Below, piece after piece: positions 1-9,900 of a stretch of 64,000 nt of DNA. Numbering within the stretch: the first letter of the stretch is position 1; each line of letters starts with the position of its first letter. This DNA is from Diacronema lutheri (Eukaryota; Haptophyta; Pavlovophyceae; Pavlovales; Pavlovaceae): assembly GCA_019448385.1 (NCBI GenBank), contig JAGTXO010000001.1, positions 1,240,001-1,304,000 of the forward strand. The letters are read 5' to 3'. A program made the translations under genes and the position numbers. The notes beneath the pieces are model-generated. The model saw only the letters and a list, made by a program, of their open reading frames with translations. It had not been told where the DNA came from and searched no databases.

Positions 1-35
1 CTGACAGTCAGTTCGTCAAACGTGTAAGGACTGTG

Positions 36-3000
36 TCACGCGCAGTTGCCGGCACTCGCATCGGCTCGCCCTGCTCGCGGCTCAGTCGCGGCGACGGCCG
101 GACGCGCACCTGCCCCCGAGGGCGCGGCTGCAGTCATTGGCGTGTTCGCCGCAATCGCCTTGCCACGCGAGGCCAAGCGCTCCTGTGCCACACGCAGCAT
201 GCGCGCGGACGGGGGTGGAAGCCTGCCGCTTCCTGCCTTTCCGCCCGCCCCGCCGCTCGCACCGCCGAGCTCGGCCTCACCATTCTCGCGAGGCTCGGTG
301 GGCAGCGGCTCGACCGTGCGCGCCGAACACGCCCCGAGCGCGCACGCGTATGGCGAGGCTGGCCAGCCGGCGGGCGACGAGGGCAGCGCGCGCGGCGGGC
401 CGGGCAGGGCCTCGCCGCCGCGGTCCCATGCGGATGCCGCGGGCTCGGTGCTCGACGGTTCTCCGCTCGCGCGCACGGTCTCGCCTTGGCGCGTGCGCAG
501 GAGGTGAGGCGCGTCGAAAGTTGCCGAGGTCTCGAGCAGCATGACGTCCTTCATGGCGGGGGCGCACTCGTTGGGGGAGGAACGTCTGCTGCTGCCCGCA
601 CCACGCGAGCCCAGCGCGTTCTCGGGCGGCCACGGCGCGAGCGGCGATCGGGCGGCTGACGGAGAGCGGGAGCGCGCGCGGGGGGGCGAGAGCTGCGGGA
701 CGAAGGGCCCGTTCTCGACCTCGCCGCTGCCTGGCGACCAGTCGCGCTCGGCGTGCGAGAGCGACGAGGCGAGCGTGGCCGGATGCGCGCGCGCGCGCTG
801 CCTGAGGTGCTTGCGCAAGAATTCGTTGTGTTCCCACGCCGCACGCCTCTGCTCTTGCGTGCGCGCGAGCTCGGCGCGCGCGCCGCTGAGCTCGCGCGCG
901 AGTCGCTCGGCCGTGTCGCGCAGCTCGGCGGTCGTGCGATGCCACTCTGAGGCGGCTCGTTCGCGCTCCTGAGACGTGGGTGGGGTGCGGAGGGTGCGTG
1001 CGGGGCCGAAACATGCTCAGCTGCGCTGCGCGTCGCGCCTTGCCGCCCATCGCAGCACCAGCTCGGCGCCGGGACAGCGCGCCCGAGGCCGCAGCGCGGG
1101 AGACGCACGAGCCCACGTACCCTGTGGACCTGCTCGCGCGCCGTCGCCCGCGCGCCGTCGGCCTGGCCGTGCGCCAGCTCCAGCTGTAGTCGCAGCTCAG
1201 CAGCGGTCTTGCGTTCAGTGCTCAAGGCGCTGTCCGCGGCGTCTGCGGCTGCCTCGAGAGTTCGCACCTCCGCGGCGAGGGTCTGCACTTCGCACCGTCG
1301 GGCCGCGTTCTGCGAGGCGCGGGGCGCGCGCATGCAACGGTGAGCGGGGAGCACACGTGCGCGCGGGATGCGGCTCGCCCAAGCCTGCGCGCAAGGCGCG
1401 CCGACGAACAGGCGCGCGCGCGTGCGCAGGCTTGGGTTGCATGCCGCCGCACGCGGACCTCGGCGCGCAGCTCGCGTTGCTTAGCCGTCGCCAGCTCGCG
1501 CGCCGACGCGGCGTCGCGCACGCCGTGCGCCGCGTGCGCGCGCAGCCCGTCGGCGTCGGACGCGAGGCCTCGAAGCCGGTTCAGCGCCTCGTCGCGCTCG
1601 GCGCAGGCGGCCTGCAGCTCGCGTTCTTGGGCAGCGAGCGCGCTGTCACGCTCGGCTATTCTCGCGGCAGCAGCGCCTACCGAGCGCGCGCCCTCCGCCT
1701 CGAGCGAGTCGAGCTGCACAGTCGCCTCGGCCGCATCGCGTGCCCCCTCCGCCCTCAGCGCCTCGAGCGCGCGTGCGGATGCGACGGCAGCCTCGGCCGC
1801 ATCGCGTGCCCCCTCCGCCCTCAGCGCCTCGAGCGCGCGTGCGGATGCGGCGGCAGCCTCGGCCGCATCGCGTGCCCCCTCCGCCCTCAGCGCCTCGAGC
1901 GCGCGTGCGGATGCGGCGGCAGCCTCGGCCGCATCGCGTGCCCCCTCCGCCCTCAGCGCCTCGAGCGCGCGTGCGGATGCGACGGCAGCCTCGGCCGCAT
2001 TGCGCGCCCACTCCGCACGAACGTCTGCCTGCTCGTGCGCCGCGCGCTCGGCGGCCATGGCCGCGGCCGCATCGGCGCGCGCATGCGCCACCTCACGCAC
2101 GGCCTCGTCCCGCGCTGCGCGCGCGAGCGCAAGTTCGCTCAAGCTATCCTCCTCTTCCATGCCTGTGCCTCGCGATTCACGAGCTGCCACCGCGCGCGCG
2201 TGCTCGGCCGCGCGCTCGTCGCGCTCGCGCTCGAGCTCGTCGCGCGCCTCTGCAGCTGACGCCTCGGCGTCGACGAGCTGCTCCTCGAGCGCGGAGAGCT
2301 GTTTGTCGCTTTCCGCCAGCGCCGTGGCCGCAGCTGCGAGCTGCACAGCCAGCTCAGCGCTTGTCTCACTGCGCCCCGCTGTGACGGCAGCCTGCTTCGC
2401 CGCCTCCTCTGCGGCCGCGCCGGCAGCCGTCGCAATCGCCGAGCTGCGTGCGCGCGGTGAACTAGTAGCCGACGAGCGTGGCGAGTCGCCCGGCTGATCG
2501 CGCAGCCGTCCGCTCAGCTCAGTCTCGCGAGAGCGCGGCGAGCCACCGTCCGACGCTGAGTCAATGCTCGCCGATTCGCGCCGTGCGCGCGCGCCCGTCA
2601 AAGTCGCGAGCGTCGACACGCGACGGGAGCGCGACGATTCAGCGCCGTTATCGTGCCGCCGCGCGAGCGCAAGCTCGGCGGAGAGAGCTGCGATGTCGCT
2701 TCGTGCGTGCCGCAGCTTCGCCTCGGCGGCGTCGGCCCGTCGCCCTGCCTCAGCGAGCAGCGAATATGCCGGGCCGGTCGGCACACCCGGCTCCACGCCG
2801 CTGTCGCTCGGTGCACACGGTGCGCCGCGCCCGCGGATGAGGTTGCGCTCAAGCGCGGCCGTCGAATCCTCGATCGATCGGCGCACACCCTCGAGCAGCC
2901 CTGCGAGCGCGTGCTCATCGCCATGCAGCAGCGCGCCCAGCTCGGCCGCGCGGCCGCGCACGATGGCTGCGTCGAGCGCAGAGCCCTCGTGCTGTGCGGC

Positions 3001-3273
3001 TGGGTTCTCGCCGTCCACTGCCCACGACGAGCCAGGCGTGCGCAGGCCCGTGGCCGCGGGGATGCGCGTGCGCGGCAAGGTCGATGACGACGCGCCCACG
3101 GGCCGCCAGCCGCCTTCGGGCGGGTGCGCGCCCGCGCTCGGCGAGATCGCGCGTGGCGTGCGCGCGCGGCCGAGCGGCTCGCCGCTCGTCGGCCCGCACG
3201 AAGGCGCCGACGAGGCCGCAGGTCGCGCGAGCGACACGCCCGAAAGGGCGCTCGCCGTCTGGCGGAGCGACAT
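36..3273 (-). CDS. Long coiled-coil protein with 22-residue tandem repeats (about 980 aa)
   Basis: I do not recognise a family. The ATG at 3273 opens a mostly alpha-helical protein rich in Ala, Glu and Arg. My exon model is 3273..1453, 1309..1121 and 968..36, all phase 0; the first donor could instead lie 6 nt earlier. Introns start GTGCGG and GTACGT and end GCAG/TCAG. The first 200 residues are Ser/Pro/Ala-rich and probably disordered. From about residue 200 to 750 there are continuous heptad-like Glu/Arg/Leu stretches. Within these, residues about 420-515 hold four near-identical 22-residue units (ALEALRAEGARDAAEA-type). The last 250 residues (positions below 800) are Pro/Ser-rich. No transmembrane segment or catalytic motif is visible. 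It could be a structural, centrosomal or trafficking coiled-coil protein, but nothing shows which. It is divergent with the zinc-ribbon gene at 3585. The gene is well supported; the function is unknown. Confidence 0.6.
1733..2010 (-). repeat. 66-bp coding tandem repeat, about four copies
   Basis: Four nearly identical 66-bp units follow one another in phase with the coiled-coil gene, each encoding 22 residues. Units differ by single substitutions, for example Val/Ala alternation in the middle of the unit. The flanking 5' and 3' copies are more diverged. 66 bp is 22 codons, about three heptads plus one residue, so expansion keeps frame and roughly keeps coiled-coil register. Confidence 0.85.
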
Positions 3274-3584
3274 GGCGGGAACTGCCGCGGTTGGCGGTCG
3301 ATCGTAAATTGCGGACCTGTTGCATTGGACCGGGGATCGGGCGCCCGACTCGCTGGGTGACAGGCGCGCATATGCACGCCGTCGGCGCAGCCGGAGGGCC
3401 GGAGCCGGCGGCGGCGTCGACCGCCTGCGTGACGTGCTCAAGCTCCGCGCGAGCTCCAGCCGCGCAGCCGCGCACCGTCGCACCTGGCGCCGAGCCGTCT
3501 CCGCGCGCGCTGGCGTGCGCGACAGCATCTGCAGCTGCCAACCACCAGCCCTTCCGGCCCGAGGGCGCTCTCGAGGGCCTCGCG
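3274..3584. promoter_or_regulatory. Divergent intergenic region between coiled-coil and zinc-ribbon genes
   Basis: This 311-bp stretch separates two head-to-head start codons and presumably holds both promoters and 5' UTRs. Near the left end, around 3300-3320, is the only A/T-richer patch. I see no clear TATA box, repeat or small gene in it. Confidence 0.35.
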
Positions 3585-5593
3585 ATGGAGGCGAGCATGC
3601 AACCGACTGTGCCAGTCGGCCTGTCCACAGCGGATGACAAACCGACCGGCGCGTCGGCATGGCGCGCGCCTGACGGCGCGCAGGCGGATGCGATCGTCCT
3701 CGCTGGCCACGACGGCGGCTGCGCGGACGCAGATGGCGACGTGGACGTAGAGCCGGCTGGCGATGACGGCTTCATGCGAATATTCGGCGCATCTGGCGAG
3801 GACGGCGCCGACGCAGACGTGCTTGGCCTCTCAAGAGCGGCGGCGCGCAAACAGTGCCCCGGCTGCTCCGCGTGGAACGCGGCCGAGCAGCAGGTGTGCG
3901 CTCGCGCTCGCGCTCGCGCTCGCGCGCCAACCTCCGCAGCCCTCGCGGCACATCGCGCGCATCGCGCGCAGCAGCTGATCGTGCGTTCTTCGCCCGTTGC
4001 TGGGCTCTCGCGTGCCTTCCGCGTCGCGCGCGCAGCTGTGCACCGAATGCAGCCACCCGTTTTTGCGCGCCGCCCAACCGGGCAGCGGCGTGGGCGGCTC
4101 AAGCACATCGCTCGACAAGCTGGTCTTCAACTCGGACGCCTCGCCCGCCAACGCTGCGCTCGCAGGTGGCGCGAACCACGCCGACGATGGCGGGCCAATC
4201 GGTTCGCTGCTGATGATCAGCCTCGGTGCGCCATCGGCCTCAGAGCAAAGATTACAGCTGCCGCAGGCCCTCCTCCCTGCGCTCGGAGCGGACGAGAGCT
4301 GGGACCTGGCGGGGGCCAAGGGGATGGGCACGGCCGGCCTCAACTATGCGGTTGCCGACGCAGACGTGAGCGCCCGCCGCTGCACTCCCGAGCGCGCGAC
4401 CACCCGCCCGCGCCGGGCGGAGCGGGCACGCCCGCACGCCGCTGCTCACCACACGCGCCGCCACGCGCGTTGGCGGTCTCGCCGCCGGCGCGCGCGCGCT
4501 CGCGCGCAGTTGCTCACGCACATGGTGCCGAAGACGCCGCCGCGCAAAAAGTGCTCGACCTGCCAGCAGCTCAACCCAACCGCACGCCAGTCGTGCATCT
4601 CGTGCGGTGCCAAGTTCACGATGCGCCCAAAGCGAGCAGCAGCGGTGCGGCGCGCGACACGCCGCGCGCCTCCTCGCGGCGCGTAGGGCAGCGCGGGCCG
4701 CCGCGGCGTGCGTACGCCTGAGTGCGCGCCGCGCACCGCGCCCTCCGCTGCGTCCACGCCGGCTGCGCGCGCAGGTGGCGGGCACGCCGGGCGACGAGGG
4801 GCAGGGCGGCGGCGCACGCGTCAAACGCGAGAGCGCGCCGGCGGTCGAGGGAGCGCCCGCGTCGAGCAAGCTGCGGGCACCGCGGAAAAAGTGCTCGTCA
4901 TGCCAGGCGTTCAATCCAACCGCGCAGCAGGCGTGTCAGGCGTGCGGCGCGCGCTTCGTCATCAAGTCCAAGGCAAAACAGCAGTCGAGGGCCAACAAGG
5001 AGCGCGAGCAACATGGCGCGGCACTCGGCGGCCTGAGCGGCCTGCAGCTGCCGCTAGGCACGCCGCTCGCGCTCGGCGCGCTGACGAGCGCGCTCGCCGC
5101 CGGTGGCGTGCACCGGCCGGCCGCTCTCAGCGCGCTCGGCGCCGCCGACGCGCCGCACAGCCTTGAGAACGGCGCACGCGGGCTCGGTCCGCACATGATG
5201 CTCTGGCCGGACGGGCGATCGCAATTCCATGACGCGCAGAGCTCGGGCGCGCCGCTCGACTTGCAGGCCATCCTGCAGGCAAGCTCGGTGCTCACGAGCA
5301 CGGGTGCGCCGATTACGAGCGCAGGCGTCGATGCGGCTGGCGGTTCGCCCGCTGGGCGCACGCCCGCCACGGACACGGCGGCACCCGACTCTGCGGGCGG
5401 GCCGCTCGCGCTCCCGCACGCTGCGCCATGGAGCGGCGGCCCGAGCCCCGCGTGCGTCCCGCTCAGCGATACGTTCCCCGGCTCGGAGTCTGACCCCGTG
5501 GAGGGGCGCTTTCCAGGGCTGATTGCAGCGTCGGGCTCCGCACAGCCTTCCATGTCCAGCGCGCCGCTTGGCGGGCTGCTCAACTCGCACTAG
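3585..5593 (+). CDS. Protein with three C4 zinc ribbons (about 530 aa)
   Basis: Spliced model: 3585..3893, 4036..4365, 4510..4644 and 4775..5593, all phase 0, with donors GTGTGC, GTGAGC and GTGCGG and acceptors CGCAG. Three copies of the pattern C-x2-C-x10-C-x2-C are visible. Copy 1 (CPGCSAWN...LCTEC) is completed only by removing intron 1, which strongly supports that splice. Copies 2 and 3 read KKCSTCQQLNPTARQSCISC and KKCSSCQAFNPTAQQACQAC and are followed by Gly/Ala-x-x-Phe. The pattern resembles short UPF0547-like zinc ribbons often found in algal nuclear proteins. The C-terminal 230 residues are low-complexity Ala/Gly/Pro/Ser. A Lys-rich stretch follows ribbon 3 and could serve nuclear localisation or nucleic-acid binding. 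A regulator acting through zinc ribbons is a guess; no DNA-binding fold beyond the ribbons is evident. Confidence 0.65.
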
Positions 5594-5600
5594 CGTGGCG

Positions 5601-5635
5601 AGGGGGGGGGAGGGAGGGGGGGGGGGGGGCGGGGG
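5601..5635. repeat. Guanine tract just after the zinc-ribbon stop codon
   Basis: Starting 8 bp after the stop codon, 35 bp are almost pure G, interrupted by three single bases. It could fold as a G-quadruplex in the plus-strand transcript. It lies between convergent genes, where a pause or termination role is possible but not shown. Length may be unreliable because homopolymers assemble poorly. Confidence 0.7.
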
Positions 5636-5700
5636 ATCGGGCCGCCTGCTTGTCATTGCAAGACACAAAAAAATTCCGATGCAGGCAAACCACAGGCCAT

Positions 5701-5806
5701 GCTTCACGAGCATGGCCGCACGAATTTTTTTCACGGGGTAAGAACTCGGCATCTCACGCCAAATGTTGCAGCTGGACGATGTGCTTTACGAGCACGGCCG
5801 CACGAA
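5701..5806. repeat. Imperfect 24-bp direct repeat (5701..5724 and 5783..5806)
   Basis: Two 24-bp copies match at 22 positions, 82 bp apart start to start. The right copy encodes the end of the SNARE-like gene (RAAVLVKH on the minus strand). The left copy lies past its stop codon and would encode RAAMLVKH. It looks like a small partial duplication of the last coding stretch into the 3' flank. Confidence 0.6.
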
Positions 5807-6917
5807 CGGTGCACGACGTCGTTGCGTCGAGGACCGCATCGAGCTCGCCTAGCTGGCCCTCAAGGAGGCGGCCGACGCCACGATGTACGCTGTTCAACTC
5901 GGCGAGCAGCGCTCCGATATGGGCATTGAGCGCGTTGGGCGACGCGGAGTCGAGCTCGCACGCGTGCGCGCCCCTGGCCTTGTGCGCCAGCTCGTAAGCT
6001 GGCACGCTCATGGCAGTGGGGGCCTGCGCGCCGCCGCTCATTGGCCGCGTGTGGGGCGCCGGCCGAAAGAGGCCAACCGCGAGGAGCTCGTCGGACATGC
6101 GCTCGACGTACTCGTGGAACTGCACGAGCTGCTTGTTCTGAAGGATGGTGCGGTAGTCGGTGCACAGCTGCTCGTGCACAGCGTAGGCGAGGTCCGCGGC
6201 GGTCGAGAGCGCCTTTGCTGTGCGGCCCTGCGCCGACTCGTTCAGCCAAGCGGCCGAAGCGGCGCGGGCGTCTGCGTCCGATGCCGCCACGTCCCGCACT
6301 GCCGTGCGCTCGTCGAGCGTGCGCCCGTCGGCGGACACGCGCAGCCGCTCCTCGTGCACCCGTCGCACAGCCTCGTCAATCGTCCGCAGCGACCGCCGTT
6401 TGGCGGCGCGCGCAGTCAGCGCGCCGGTCGCGCCGATGATGGAGCCTCCGACGGCAGCACCGCCGACAAGCCAGGCGCCCAGCCCACCGAGTGCGATGCC
6501 GACCGGCCCGCCGACGAGGATGCCCAGCCCGACGCCCGCTGCAGCTCCTGTCCAGCCCGCGCGTCGCGCCCACCGCTTGACGCGCTCGCGCTGCGCATGC
6601 GCGAGGCTCTCGTGCCCGCGTTCAAACGCGTCGGCGGTCTGCTCGTTCTTCCGCGCGGCGTACTCGAGCTTGTGCGCGTCCGAGCTCACGAGCTGCATCA
6701 GGATCTCCGCAAGCGCGCCGATCTCGAGCGCGCCCAGCTCGCACTGCTGCCACAGCTGCGTCTCTTCGTCCGCCGCGGAGCCCTGGAAGACGACTCGCCG
6801 TAAGCGATCTTCCTCCTCGTCAAGCGGGCCCCAGGACGCAAAGGGGCTGGGGCGCACGGGCGCCTCGTGCCTGTACCTGGCGCTCCACACCTCCAACGTT
6901 CTCCCGCCCTGCGCCAT
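5754..6917 (-). CDS. SNARE-like membrane protein with a long C-terminal extension (387 aa)
   Basis: Single exon. The ATG at 6917 follows an in-frame leader with no better start. Residues about 58-115 form an amphipathic helix ending in a basic patch (RVKRWARR), followed by a 35-residue Gly/Ala/Val-rich hydrophobic segment (about 116-155, with glycine-zipper spacing). That order, helix then membrane span, resembles the C-terminal half of a Q-SNARE. However, I cannot identify the central glutamine or arginine layer residue, and about 230 residues follow the hydrophobic segment, which normal SNAREs lack. A second amphipathic helix fills the last 60 residues. It could equally be an unrelated glycine-zipper membrane protein. 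It shares a 77-bp divergent spacer with the proline-rich surface protein. The gene is solid; the family is uncertain. Confidence 0.45.
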   Translation of the reverse strand: MAQGGRTLEVWSARYRHEAPVRPSPFASWGPLDEEEDRLRRVVFQGSAADEETQLWQQCELGALEIGALAEILMQLVSSDAHKLEYAARKNEQTADAFERGHESLAHAQRERVKRWARRAGWTGAAAGVGLGILVGGPVGIALGGLGAWLVGGAAVGGSIIGATGALTARAAKRRSLRTIDEAVRRVHEERLRVSADGRTLDERTAVRDVAASDADARAASAAWLNESAQGRTAKALSTAADLAYAVHEQLCTDYRTILQNKQLVQFHEYVERMSDELLAVGLFRPAPHTRPMSGGAQAPTAMSVPAYELAHKARGAHACELDSASPNALNAHIGALLAELNSVHRGVGRLLEGQLGELDAVLDATTSCTVRAAVLVKHIVQLQHLA

Positions 6918-6994
6918 TTTGTTGGCAAAACCGGCTGCTGGTTTGGGAGCGACGCCCAGAGGCTCGCGTCGTACGCGATCTTGGTCAAGATCGA

Positions 6995-9900
6995 ATGCCG
7001 CGGTACGGCGCGAGTCGCGCACTCTTCGCGCTCCTCGCCGCATCGGTTGTGTGCGACGCGCAGCCGCCGGCCGCCGGCGATGCGCTTCACACGGCCGCCG
7101 CCCAGCCCATTCCGCCGGCGCAAAGTGCCGCACAAAGCTGGGCGAACGTGCAGGCGGCGCTCTCGAGCCTGAGCCCCGAGCAAATCTCGCAGATGATCGC
7201 CCTGCTTGCGAAAGGAGCTGCGCAGGGCACCGTGCCTGCCGTGCCTCCGGCGTCATCTGGCACGCTCGAGGCGGTGCACGGGGACATGGCCGCGCACCCG
7301 GCGACCTTGCCAGCAACCACCCCAGGGTCGGCTGGCGCGCACGTGCCTGGCACCAAGCCCACCACGCTCGGCATCGCGCAACGTGACGCCAGCGCGCTCG
7401 CGATGGGCATTGCCGTCAACCCGAGCGCCCAACCCGCAGCAGCGCAGTCACCCACCGCTGAGATCACCACTGCTCAGCTTGCCGCCGGACGGGCGGTCTC
7501 ACTCAAGCCGATTCGAGCGCCAACTTCAACGCCTCTGCCCGTCCGTGAGCCAGCGCCCACACCATCGCCCCTGCCCGCCGCCTCACCCGAGCCAGCGCCC
7601 ACACCATCGCCCCTGCCCGCCGCGTCACCCGAGCCAGCGCCGACACCATCGCCCCTGCCCGCCGCCTCACCCGAGCCAGCGCCCACACCATCGCCCCTGC
7701 CCGCCGCCTCACCCGAGCCAGCGCCCACACCATCGCCCCTGCCCGCCGCCTTTCCCGAGCCAGCGCCCACACCATCGCCCCTGCCCGCCGCCTCACCCGA
7801 GCCAGCGCCCACACCATCGCCCCTGCCCGCCGCCTCTCCCGAGCCAGCGCCCACACCATCGCCCCTGCCCGCCGCCTCACCCGAGCCAGCGCCCACACCA
7901 GCGCCCCTGCCCGCCGCCTCACCCAAGCCAGCGCCCACACCATCGCCCCTGCCCGCCGCCTCTCCCGAGCCAGCGCCCACACCATCGCCCCTGCCCGCCG
8001 CCTCACCCGAGCCAGCGCCCACACCAGCGCCCCTGCCCGCCGCCTCACCCAAGCCAGCGCCCACACCATCGCCCCTGCCCGCCGCTTCACCCGAGCCAGC
8101 GCCCACACCATCGCCCCTGCCCGCCGCCTCACCCGAGCCAGCGCCCACACCATCGCCCCTGCCCGCCGCCTCTCCCGAGCCAGCGCCCACACCATCGCCC
8201 CTGCCCGCCGCCTCACCCGAGCCAGCGCCCACACCAGCGCCCCTGCCCGCCGCCTCACCCAAGCCAGCGCCCACACCATCGCCCCTGCCCGCCGCTTCAC
8301 CCGAGCCAGCGCCCACACCATCGCCCCTGCCCGCCGCCTCACCCGAGCCAGCGCCCACACCATCGCCCCTGCCCGCCGCCTCACCCGAGCCAGCGCCCAC
8401 ACCATCGCCCCTGCCCGCCGCCTCACCCAAGCCAGCGCCCACACCATCGCCCCTGCCCGCCGCCTCACCCGAGCCAGCGCCCACACCATCGCCCCTGCCC
8501 GCCGCCTCACCCGAGCCAGCGCCCACCCCACCGCCCCTGCCCGCCGCCTCACCCGAGCCAGCGCCCACACCATCGCCCCTGCCCGCCGCCTCACCCGAGC
8601 CAGCGCCCACACCATCGCCCCTGCCCGCCGCCTCACCCGAGCCAGCGCCGGCACCATCGCCCCTGTCCGCCGCCTCACCCGAGCCAGCGCCCACACCATC
8701 GCCCCTGCCCGCCGCCTCACCCGAGCCAGCGCCCACACCATCGCCCCTGCCCGCCGCCTCACCCGGGCCAGCGCCGACTCCAACGCCAACTTTAACGCCT
8801 CTGCCCGTCCGTGAGCCAGCGCCAACACCATCGCCCCTGCCCGCCGCCTCACCCGAGCGAGCGCCCACACCATCGCCCCTGCCCGCCGCGTCACCCGAGC
8901 CAGCGCCAACACCATCGCCCCTGCCCGCCGCCTCACCCGAGCCAGCGCCCACACCATCGCCCCTGCCCGCCGCCTCACCCGAGCCAGCGCCCACACCATC
9001 GCCCCTGCCCGCCGCCTCACCCGAGCCAGCGCCCACCCCACCGCCCCTGCCCGCCGCCTCACCCGAGCCAGCGCCGGCACCATCGCCCCTGCCCGCCGCC
9101 TCACCCGAGCCAGCGCCCACACCATCGCACCTGCCCGCCGCCTCACCCGAGCCAGCGTCCACACCATCGCCCCTGCCCGCCGCCTCACCCGAGCCAGCGC
9201 CCACCCCACCGCCCCTGCCCGCCGCCTCACCCGAGCCAGCGCCGACACCATCGCCCCTGCCCGCCGCCTCACCCGAGCCAGCGCCCACCCCACCGCCCCT
9301 GCCCGCCGCCTCACCCGAGCCAGCGCCCACACCATCGCCCCTGCCCGCCGCCTCACCCGAGCGAGCGCCCACACCATCGCCCCTGCCCGCCGCGTCACCC
9401 GAGCCAGCGCCAACACCATCGCCCCTGCCCGCCGCCTCACCCGAGCCAGCGCCAACTCCAACGCCTCCGGATTTGTGGGAGGACGAGAAGCGGATAGATG
9501 CGGCTGACGACGCGCCAGCGCGCAGTGGTGGTGCTGCAAAGCTTGCGCCAAGGACTGCATGGCAGAAGGGTGGTGCGGCCAAGACGCAGAAGCCACGCAC
9601 ATGGGAAGTCGAGGCAGACGCTAGCGACGAGGACAACGTGCCCACGGCACCGCTTTACCCGAGGCGTGAAGGTGGCGCGAAGCGCGGCGGCCAAGCAAAG
9701 CGGAGCGACGCTGACACTGCCGCAGGTGCGGATGGCTCGGCGCGTCCCACCTTCCTCGAGCACTTGGCATCTCGTGACGCCGACGGAGGCGACGGCCTTG
9801 TCCTGGGCGATGGCAATGGCGGTGATGGTGGCGGCCGCAGCAGCAGCGCCACGTTTGGCGGCCGAGAACCCGCGCGCACGGGAAGGCGAGGCAGCAGTCA

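Noticed and set aside
7545-9455. CRISPR-like array of 42-bp repeats
   Set aside because: Units are directly adjacent with no unique spacers, coding-phase is preserved, and the genome is eukaryotic.
7474-9645. Long antisense open frames (723 and 699 codons) across the proline-rich gene
   Set aside because: They exist only because the 42-bp repeat has no stop in any frame. They lack signal, domain or natural composition and begin or end at the array edges.
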